Shown in pieces: positions 8,470 to 14,930 of a stretch of DNA of 64,000 nucleotides (the stretch's first letter is position 1; the number at the start of each line of letters is the position of its first letter). The notes under the pieces are model-generated. The model made no database searches, was not told where the DNA came from, and worked only from the letters and a program-made list of their open reading frames with translations. The DNA lies in contig NZ_BBXG01000008.1 of NCBI RefSeq assembly GCF_001570605.1, positions 358,119 to 422,118 of the forward strand, in the 5' to 3' direction. The DNA is from Herbidospora cretacea (GTDB lineage: Bacteria; Actinomycetota; Actinomycetes; Streptosporangiales; Streptosporangiaceae). A program made the position numbers and the translations under genes.

Positions 8470-8514
8470 GGGCGGCTCCCCCGTATGAGGTGAGACGCCA
8501 GCGTGGCACGCCGA

Positions 8515-8532
8515 CGTATAGGGCGCGTATAT
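8515..8532. promoter_or_regulatory. Second putative SARP box, upstream of peptide gene 2
   Basis: CGTATAG-GGCG-CGTATAT is a 7-base direct repeat with an exact 11-bp period. It differs at only three of 18 positions from the element at 4844-4861. It sits 46-63 bases upstream of the peptide start, where an activator would bind. The shared element links the peptide genes to the adjacent SARP (inference). Confidence 0.5.
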
Positions 8533-8539
8533 CCACTGA

Positions 8540-9394
8540 TCATGGGCGCTGTACGGAGATCGCGACGTCCACCCCCAGCTCCGCGAGCTCCCGGACGGCC
8601 GCCGCGAGGACCGGCCGGACCAGCGGGAAGAGCCGTTCCGGCGGCACCGGCGTGGCGGTCAGGAGGGCGAACACCACCGACCGCGGGCGGAACCTGGTGC
8701 CGACCCGGCGGCGGCCCAGGCTCGCCGACTCGACCCGGCCGGCGAACCGGGCCCGCGCCTCCCGCGAGGTCGCCAGCGACCGGGCCGACTCCACCGCCCG
8801 CCGGACGGCGGACCCCAGGTCGGCGACCGTGGTGACGTGGACCAGGTCGCCGGTCTCGGTGAGCAGGTCGCCGAACTCGCCGCCGAGGGGCAGCAGGCCG
8901 GGGCGGAGGTTCCCGGCGTTGGCCGCGTAGGCGGCGGGCGAGTCGCCGGGGCGCCAGGCGGGCAGGTCGGGCCGGGTCCCGAAGAGAGGGCGGATCTCGT
9001 CGAGCGCGGCGGCCATGGCGGCGGGGTCGAGGGCGGACCAGTCGCCGTCGACCAGGGCCCACCGGTCGTCGACCACCGCCTGGAGCCAGGCCGGCACCCG
9101 GGCTCCCCCGATGTCCTTCGAGCCGGCGTACATGCGGATGGTCCCTGAACGGAGCGCGGCCACCCGCTCGCCCTCGCGCTGGAGCAGGACGCGCTGGAGC
9201 ACGTAGGAGAGGTCGACGCTGTCGCGGTTCCCCGACACGCTGCCGATTTTGACGCGGAAGCGGTCGGCCCGGGGCAGCGCGGCGCGGCAGGCGGGCGGCA
9301 CGACGATCTGCCAGGTCACGGCGTCGTCGCCGATCGCCGCGTCGAGACGGGCGTCGAGGACGGCCCGGGGTAAGGGGGGCTCGCAGCGGCTCAT
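8540..9394 (-). CDS. DUF6119/TIGR04141-like protein, short form
   Basis: This 284-residue soluble protein begins MSRCEPPLPRAV, with GAGGAA six bases before the ATG. The segment RWALVDGDWSALD ... LPAWRPGDSPAAYAANAG ... GEFGDLLTETGDLVHV, followed by a C-terminal strand-helix unit (SVVFALLTATPVPPERLF ... LAELGVDVAISV), resembles what I remember of the C-terminal half of the sporadically distributed TIGR04141/DUF6119 family. That family usually exceeds 500 residues, so this would be a short form. Codon 8 is a rare TTA (9371-9373). It diverges from the nuclease/helicase operon across 110 bases holding phased repeats, so the two are probably co-regulated. Assignment is from memory of the motif pattern and needs a profile search. 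Confidence 0.55.
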   Translation of the reverse strand: MSRCEPPLPRAVLDARLDAAIGDDAVTWQIVVPPACRAALPRADRFRVKIGSVSGNRDSVDLSYVLQRVLLQREGERVAALRSGTIRMYAGSKDIGGARVPAWLQAVVDDRWALVDGDWSALDPAAMAAALDEIRPLFGTRPDLPAWRPGDSPAAYAANAGNLRPGLLPLGGEFGDLLTETGDLVHVTTVADLGSAVRRAVESARSLATSREARARFAGRVESASLGRRRVGTRFRPRSVVFALLTATPVPPERLFPLVRPVLAAAVRELAELGVDVAISVQRP

Positions 9395-9504
9395 GAGGTT
9401 CCTCGTTTCTCGCGGTTCACAGTCGCAGAAGATAATGCTGGAATTTACTGGAAGCAACTGGAATAGCTTGGCTTTCCGTGGGGGCGCTGTTAAGGTGCGG
9501 AAAC
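9395..9504. promoter_or_regulatory. Divergent promoter region with 10-bp-phased CTGGAA iterons
   Basis: CTGGAA occurs at 9438-9443, 9448-9453 and 9458-9463, exactly one helical turn apart. A degenerate TTGGCT follows at 9468-9473, continuing the phase. Head-to-tail repeats on one face of the helix suggest cooperative binding of a regulator (BldC-like or the wHTH protein of the operon). AAGG at 9492-9495 is the ribosome site for the rightward operon. Confidence 0.6.
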
Positions 9505-10254
9505 GTGGATCTGGACGGGCTGGAAGAACAGATGGGAAAGCTGAGGACGGCCATCCGGCAGGCCACGGCGGCCGGACGGCACGCCGAGGCGCGGGCGCTG
9601 TGGGCCCGGTTGCGGGAGACCGAACGTCAGTGGGAGACCGCGGTCGAGCAACCCTCGGCCCAGCCCCCCCTGGTTCCGGTGCGCGAACAGGTCCACCGGG
9701 CGCTGACCCTGCTCGGCGCCCCGACCGCCGCGAAGATGATCGTCGCGGTCGACGAGTCGTTCTTCGGCGGCCAGATGGCCAACACCCAGCTCACCAGCCT
9801 CCGGCGGGACGAGGAGAAGTCCTACCGGTCGGCGCCCGGCGCGCGGCCCTACTACCTGTGCGCGGCGCTGACCTCCGAACTGCTGTCACCGGCCCGGGGT
9901 TTACTGGCGCTCAGCACGTGGGACCTGCCGCAGCGGATCATCGGGCCGCTGAGCCCCCGCACCGACTTCCTGACCTCGGCCGTCCGGCTCGCCGAACACC
10001 TGATGCGGCTGGAGAGCGCCTCGGCGGGGGCGTTCCGGCTGCTGGGGCAGCTCGCGCGGAACATCCCGGGGGGCGGCGACGCCTTCGGGCCGGCCGACCC
10101 GGCCAAGGTGATCGCCGCGGCGGAGGCGGAGCTGGCCGTACACCAGGAGAGGGATCAGATGGACAGGCGGGAGGCGGCCGCGCGGGCGGCCGACCGGCTC
10201 AAGCCGGTCGAGCGGCTCTTCGGTTCCGGGGTCAGGACGGTGAGGTCGGCGTGA
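9505..10254 (+). CDS. Unknown protein with coiled coil and winged-helix-like domain (candidate system gene 1)
   Basis: The protein is 249 residues long. Residues 1-50 form a charged helical segment (MDLDGLEEQMGKLRTAIRQA and on), probably a coiled coil. Residues 55-160 (VREQVHRALTLLGAPTAAKM, VDESFFGGQMANTQLTSLRR, ARPYYLCAAL) look like a winged-helix DNA-binding domain. The rest is helical. I chose GTG at 9505, with AAGG nine bases upstream; GTG at 9478 is possible. Codon 133 is TTA (9901-9903). The stop overlaps the nuclease gene start (GTGA). It may recognise DNA or RNA for the nuclease-helicase pair, or regulate the operon. No family recognised. Confidence 0.75.
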   Translation: MDLDGLEEQMGKLRTAIRQATAAGRHAEARALWARLRETERQWETAVEQPSAQPPLVPVREQVHRALTLLGAPTAAKMIVAVDESFFGGQMANTQLTSLRRDEEKSYRSAPGARPYYLCAALTSELLSPARGLLALSTWDLPQRIIGPLSPRTDFLTSAVRLAEHLMRLESASAGAFRLLGQLARNIPGGGDAFGPADPAKVIAAAEAELAVHQERDQMDRREAAARAADRLKPVERLFGSGVRTVRSA

Positions 10255-11324
10255 CCCGCCTCGACGCGATCCGGGGGCGCACCCCGGGTCAGGACCACAA
10301 CGCGCGCAGCATCGCCGCCCTCGCGGCGAACCCGGCGTGCGACCGGCGGGCGGTCCTCGACGCGGCGGCGATCGACAAGCCGCTGCTGATGAAGCGGCTG
10401 CGGTTCGACGACCGGTGGGGCCAGTCGCCGTTCGCGATCCAGCGCAACCAGCAGTTCACCGACCTGGTGAAGGCCAACGGCGCGGCCCACCTGCTGCGGC
10501 TGCTGCGCGGGCTGCTCGGCCTGCCGATCGAGGAGGCCGGTTACGTCAACCTCGAGGACGTCGGCGGGGCCGAGGGCCACGCCGCGCGCCACGGCCACAC
10601 CCGCCGGATCATCCGGCAGACCGCCGAGGGCCGGGGCCGGGCGACCATCCTCGACCGGCCGCTGCTGCGGCTCGACGTCGCGGGCGCGCGGGTCTACCTG
10701 GAGCCCGACGTCATCGCCTTCCAGCTCGGCGGAATGTTCCACATCGTGGCGATCAAGTCGTTCGCGATCCTCGACGACCAGGCCGACACCCCGAAGGTGT
10801 CGGCGGCGGCGCGCGAGGCGGCGGTCTACGTCCACGCCCTGCGTGACCTCGTGGGCGCCGACCTGGTCTCCCACGACGTGATCCTGATCTGCCCGAAGGA
10901 CTTCACCAACGAGCCGACGGCGACCACCGTCGACGTGCGCCACCAGCTCGTCACGCTGGCCCGCCAGCTCTCCCGGCTGACCAGGATCGACGCGATCCTC
11001 GACCGGCTGCCCGAGGGGTTCAGCCTCGACCTCGACCGGCTGTCGCCCGGCGAGATCGAGGCGGCGGTGGCCGCCGTCCCGGCCCGCTACGCCCCGCAGT
11101 GCCTGTCGGCATGCGAGCTGTCGCATCTGTGCCGCAAGGAGGCCCACCTGAACGAGCAGGTCGACGCGCTGGGCCGGGTGGTCCGCGACGACCTGGGCGG
11201 CATCGAGTCGGTGACCGCCGCGCTGCGGGTGGCGACGCCGGGCGAGCCGGTGGCCGCCGACCAGGCGGAGATCGCCGAGCGGCTCCGCCACGTCGCGCGC
11301 ATCTACGACGAGGCGGTCGCGTGA
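10251..11324 (+). CDS. Cas4/AddB-like PD-(D/E)XK nuclease with putative Fe-S cluster (candidate system gene 2)
   Basis: The 357-residue protein has the RecB/Cas4/AddB nuclease layout. One Cys lies near the N-terminus (Cys30, NPACDRR). A core strand LEPDVIAF carries Asp153, and the strand HIVAIKSF carries Lys169. A QxxxY-like helix follows (AAAREAAVYV, Gln replaced by Glu). A C-terminal triplet QCLSACELSHLCRKE holds Cys284, Cys288 and Cys294. One N-terminal plus three C-terminal Cys is the 4Fe-4S clamp pattern of Cas4 and AddB. The acidic residue of (D/E)xK is Ala167 (AIK), so catalysis may use a migrated carboxylate or be lost. Coupled by four-base overlaps on both sides. Fold is inferred by eye. 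Confidence 0.7.
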   Translation: MTRLDAIRGRTPGQDHNARSIAALAANPACDRRAVLDAAAIDKPLLMKRLRFDDRWGQSPFAIQRNQQFTDLVKANGAAHLLRLLRGLLGLPIEEAGYVNLEDVGGAEGHAARHGHTRRIIRQTAEGRGRATILDRPLLRLDVAGARVYLEPDVIAFQLGGMFHIVAIKSFAILDDQADTPKVSAAAREAAVYVHALRDLVGADLVSHDVILICPKDFTNEPTATTVDVRHQLVTLARQLSRLTRIDAILDRLPEGFSLDLDRLSPGEIEAAVAAVPARYAPQCLSACELSHLCRKEAHLNEQVDALGRVVRDDLGGIESVTAALRVATPGEPVAADQAEIAERLRHVARIYDEAVA

Positions 11325-12778
11325 GCCTGCTCCACTCCTACGTGAAGGTGCGGGCGCGGGAGCGGGGCCGGGCGCTGCCGCGCGCGACCGTGCGGCACGT
11401 CCACCTGGCCGAGGCGCCGATGGTGTTCGTGCCGCTGCGGCTGGCCGGGGAGGCCGCCGCGCCGCTGGGGGCGATGGTCGGCACCGATCCGCGCCACCCG
11501 ACGCTGCTCGTGGTGCCCCAGCCGCGCAACCGCGACCTGCGGTTCCAGTTCCTCGCGGACCTGGGGGCGGTGCTGCTGCCGTACATCGACCGGATCTCCC
11601 GGCAGGTCGAGACGGTCGAGGCGAAGACGCCGTTCGAGCGGTGCCTCGACGCGCCGCAGATCGTCGTGCCGAGCGCGGGCGGGGTCGAGTTCACCGCCAA
11701 GCTGGGGCGTTCGTCGCGGTTCCGGCGCACGACCGGGCCCTACGCCGTCGACCCGGCGGTGCCGGTGCTGGGCCGGTGGCTGACGTTCCTGGCCGAGCAG
11801 AGCGAGTTCGCCGGGTCGTCGCTGATGGTGGCGATGACCGACCTGCTGACCGCCCACTGGGTGACCGGCCAGAGCGCCGTGGAGGACGGCGACCTGGCCG
11901 CGCTGCTCGGCTGGATCGACCCGCCCGAGGGGATGACCGGGGCCGAGGCGGCGGCACTGGCCGACGACCCGCTGACCCCGCCGGCCGGGCCCGACACCCA
12001 TCCGGAGTTCGACCGGCAGGAGCTCCAGAAGGCGATCGCCCACTACGACGAGACCGGCTCGACCGGCCAGGTCGAGAAGGCGCTCGACGGGCAGCTGCGC
12101 CCGACGTGGGACCGGATGTGGCAGGCGATCGGGCTGCTCTCGGCGCTGAAGGAGTCGCCCGGCGCGACCTCCCGCTGGGAGCGCGACCGCGTCCACGTCG
12201 CGATGCACCGCGCCTGGATCGACGGCGGCGGCCTGCCGCAGGGCAAGCGCGACAGCGCGGTCGCGGCGGCCAAGCGGCTGGCCCGGCTGGAGGCGGCGCA
12301 GCAGTCGTTCGAGGCTGCCCGCGCCTTCGACGACCCGCTCGTCATGGCCGAATACCGGGCCGACGGGGTGGCGTTCGCGGGCGAGGTCGTGGCCGTCGAC
12401 CTGACCCGGCGCATCGTGCCGCCGGGCGGGAAGCGCGAGGTCCCGCGCCCCCTGGTGACGATCGAGACGTCCGATCCGGTACGCCTGTCGCGCGGCAAGA
12501 AGGTGAGATCGCCCTCCCGTCCGCGCCAGTCGGCGACGATCACCTCCCTCTCCGACCGGATGATCACCCTCCAGATCGACGACGGCATGGGCCGGGGCGC
12601 CCTGCCCGCCGAGGGCAGCGTGCCCGGGGTCGGGACCGTGATCTGCTACACCGAGCTCGACCCCGGCGAGTCGCGCCGCGCGCCGCTGCCGCCGCGCGAG
12701 GAGACGCCGTGGACCCACGGCGGCCCCCCGCCGGAATACGTCCCGACCGACGACGACGCCGTGGAGCCCTGGTCATGA
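11321..12778 (+). CDS. Unknown 485-residue protein, possible helicase-associated beta-barrel (candidate system gene 3)
   Basis: There is no signal peptide or membrane segment. The N-terminal half is mixed alpha/beta (VHLAEAPMVFVPLRLAG, TLLVVPQPRNRDLRFQFLAD). The middle is helical and charged (residues 225-345). The C-terminal 130 residues run as beta strands (GEVVAVDLTRRIV, RPLVTIETSDPVRLSRGKK, SATITSLSDRMITLQIDDG) like the beta-barrel that precedes the helicase core in Upf1/Dna2-type SF1 helicases. It may thus supply the barrel in trans to the helicase encoded next. GTG start overlaps the nuclease stop; its stop overlaps the helicase ATG (ATGA). No named family recognised. Confidence 0.72.
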   Translation: MSLLHSYVKVRARERGRALPRATVRHVHLAEAPMVFVPLRLAGEAAAPLGAMVGTDPRHPTLLVVPQPRNRDLRFQFLADLGAVLLPYIDRISRQVETVEAKTPFERCLDAPQIVVPSAGGVEFTAKLGRSSRFRRTTGPYAVDPAVPVLGRWLTFLAEQSEFAGSSLMVAMTDLLTAHWVTGQSAVEDGDLAALLGWIDPPEGMTGAEAAALADDPLTPPAGPDTHPEFDRQELQKAIAHYDETGSTGQVEKALDGQLRPTWDRMWQAIGLLSALKESPGATSRWERDRVHVAMHRAWIDGGGLPQGKRDSAVAAAKRLARLEAAQQSFEAARAFDDPLVMAEYRADGVAFAGEVVAVDLTRRIVPPGGKREVPRPLVTIETSDPVRLSRGKKVRSPSRPRQSATITSLSDRMITLQIDDGMGRGALPAEGSVPGVGTVICYTELDPGESRRAPLPPREETPWTHGGPPPEYVPTDDDAVEPWS

Positions 12779-14067
12779 CGCCCGCCGAAGCCGCCAGGGC
12801 GGCCACCGACACGATCCTGGCCGACTACACCAGCGCGTCCTCGCCGGGCCTGGTGGTCGACTCGCCCCCCGGGGCCGGGAAGACCACGCTGGTCGTCGAG
12901 ACGACCGCCGCCATCGCCGGCAAGGGCGAGCGGCTGATGATCGTGGCCCAGACCAACGAGCAGGTCGACGACCTGGTCGACCGCCTCGCGAGACGGGCGC
13001 CCGACCTCACCGTCGGCCGGTTGCACGCCGAGGGCTTCGACCCGCCCGAGCGGGTCCGCCGCCACGACTCCGTCACCACCGGCAGCAAGATCGCCCAGGT
13101 GGACGGCTGCCAGGTCGTCGCCGCCACCGCCGACAAGTGGGCCTACGTCGCCGACCGGAGCTGGCGCTGGGCCATCGTCGACGAGGCCTACCAGATGCGC
13201 TCCGACAAGCTCCTCGGCGTGGCCCGGCTGTTCGCCGACGGCCACGCCCTGTTCGTGGGCGACCCGGGGCAGCTCGACCCGTTCAGCGTGGTCGACAGCG
13301 AGCGGTGGACGGGCCTGAAGTGGGACCCGCTGCAGAGCGCGGTCGCGGTGACCCAGCGGCTCAACGGGCTGCGGACCCACCGGCTGCCGGTGTCGTGGCG
13401 GCTGCCCGCGAGCGCGGCCCCGATGGTGTCGGAGGCGTTCTACCCGGCGGGCGGCTTCACCGCCGGGACCGAGGACGGGACCCGGCGGCTGGAGCTGACC
13501 GTGCCGGGCCTGCGGTCGGTCTGGGACCGGACCGTGGAGATCGCCGCCTCCACCGGATGGGCGCTGCACGAGCTGCCCAGCCGCCACACCGTCCGCACCG
13601 ACCCCGAGGCCGCGCACGCCTGCGCCGAGATCGCCCGCCGCCTGGTCCAGCGCGGCGCGGTCGCCCACGACGAACACGGCTCCCACCCGGTGACGCCCGA
13701 CCGCATCGCGATCGGCTGCGCCCACAACGACCAGGTGGCGGCGGTCCGGCTGGCCGGTCCGCCCGAGGGCGTCACGGTCGACACCGCCAACCGGCTCCAG
13801 GGCCGCGAATACGACGTCACGATCGTGCTCCACCCCCTGTCGGGGCGGCGCGACGCGACGGCGTTCCACCTGGAGTCGGGGCGGCTGTGCGTGCTGACCT
13901 CACGCCACCGGCACGCGTGCGTGGTGGTGGCCAGGGCCGGGATCGCCGACCTGCTCGACCACCATCCGATGAGCCCCCGGGTGCAGCTCAACGTGCCGAT
14001 CAAGTTCCCCGACGGGTGGGCGGCCCACCACGCCGTGCTGGCACACCTGGAGAACTACAAGGCCTGA
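12775..14067 (+). CDS. Superfamily 1 DNA/RNA helicase (AAA_11/AAA_12-like; candidate system gene 4)
   Basis: This is a compact SF1 helicase of 430 residues. Walker A is SPPGAGKTT (Lys36), motif Ia MIVAQTNEQVDDL, motif II VDEAYQ (Asp136, Glu137), motif III FVGDPGQLDPF, motif V VDTANRLQGREYDVTIV, and motif VI LTSRHRHACVVV. The motif set is closest to Upf1/Dna2-like SF1B enzymes rather than UvrD. ATG overlaps the previous stop by four bases, so it is translated with the nuclease and partner proteins. The 3' end overlaps the convergent oxidoreductase gene by 13 bases. Likely role: DNA (or RNA) unwinding or translocation for the nuclease complex. Confidence 0.88.
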   Translation: MTPAEAARAATDTILADYTSASSPGLVVDSPPGAGKTTLVVETTAAIAGKGERLMIVAQTNEQVDDLVDRLARRAPDLTVGRLHAEGFDPPERVRRHDSVTTGSKIAQVDGCQVVAATADKWAYVADRSWRWAIVDEAYQMRSDKLLGVARLFADGHALFVGDPGQLDPFSVVDSERWTGLKWDPLQSAVAVTQRLNGLRTHRLPVSWRLPASAAPMVSEAFYPAGGFTAGTEDGTRRLELTVPGLRSVWDRTVEIAASTGWALHELPSRHTVRTDPEAAHACAEIARRLVQRGAVAHDEHGSHPVTPDRIAIGCAHNDQVAAVRLAGPPEGVTVDTANRLQGREYDVTIVLHPLSGRRDATAFHLESGRLCVLTSRHRHACVVVARAGIADLLDHHPMSPRVQLNVPIKFPDGWAAHHAVLAHLENYKA

Positions 14068-14930
14068 GCCAGGACGTCGGCGATCAGGGTCTCGGTCAGC
14101 GGGATCTTGTAGGCGGTCTCGGGGAAGGCCGGCGTCCAGCCGAGGCGGGCGGCCCGCGCGAACAGCTCCTGCGACGGCGGCTGCCCGACGAGCGCGCGCT
14201 CGACGTCGGGGAGCCGCAGCGGGACCGCCGCCACTCCCCCGACGGCCACCCCGGCCCGGACGACGACGCCGTCGCCGACAGTCAGGCGGGCGACCGCCTC
14301 GGCCAGCGGCCATTCGGCGGAAGCGCGGCCGATGGCCCGCTTGTACCCGGCCTTCTCGCCCTCGGCCGGGGGCGGCAGGACGATCGCGGTCAGCAGCTCG
14401 CCGTCGCCGAGCAGGTGGTCGCGGGCGCCGTCGCCGTAGAGGTCGGCCACCTTGCGCGGCTGCTGATCCTCGATCTCGGCGTCCGCGTCGTAGGCGAGCA
14501 GGGCGAGGGCCACCGACGACGGGTGGGGCGCGACGCACGGCCCGACGTCGAGCACGACCGCGCGCTCGCCCGGGTTGCCGCGCGCCGGGCAGCCGGTGCC
14601 GCCGGTCTTCAGGCACTCGTAGTGCTCGCTCCGGTAGTAGCGGCAGCGGGTGCGCTGGAGCAGCACCCCGCCGAGCGTGGCGGCGCGCCTGATCTGCGGG
14701 GTCGCCAGCGCTCCGGCCGTCAGGGCCAGCGCCGGATAGGCCGTCGTGAGCGCCGGATCGGTGGCGAGGGTGTCGACGGTGACCATCGCGCCGGCGCGGA
14801 ACCCGCCGTCGGGCGTGCGGTCGATCGAGCGGAGGTCCCGGTCGTACAGGTCGATGAGAGGGCCCGTCGAGCGGCCGGACGCGCGGCGTTCCATCAGGTC
14901 CGTGCCACCGGCACGGTATTCGGCGGTCAT
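14055..14930 (-). CDS. Molybdopterin dehydrogenase FAD-binding subunit (CoxM/XdhB type)
   Basis: The 291-residue FAD subunit of a molybdenum hydroxylase starts MTAEYRAGGTDLMERR, matching the family's AGGTDL FAD-binding motif. It continues with ATPQIRRAATLGGVLLQRTRCRYY, the usual ATLGGN region with a Cys insertion seen in many family members. It transfers electrons between the Mo/2Fe-2S subunit and an acceptor. ATG overlaps the upstream Mo-subunit stop by four bases. Substrate unknown. Confidence 0.9.
   Translation of the reverse strand: MTAEYRAGGTDLMERRASGRSTGPLIDLYDRDLRSIDRTPDGGFRAGAMVTVDTLATDPALTTAYPALALTAGALATPQIRRAATLGGVLLQRTRCRYYRSEHYECLKTGGTGCPARGNPGERAVVLDVGPCVAPHPSSVALALLAYDADAEIEDQQPRKVADLYGDGARDHLLGDGELLTAIVLPPPAEGEKAGYKRAIGRASAEWPLAEAVARLTVGDGVVVRAGVAVGGVAAVPLRLPDVERALVGQPPSQELFARAARLGWTPAFPETAYKIPLTETLIADVLAQAL

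Noticed and set aside
9438-9473. CRISPR-like or origin iterons
   Set aside because: The repeats are six bases at a 10-bp period in a short promoter, with no spacers, cas genes or replication initiator gene. An operator is the simpler reading.
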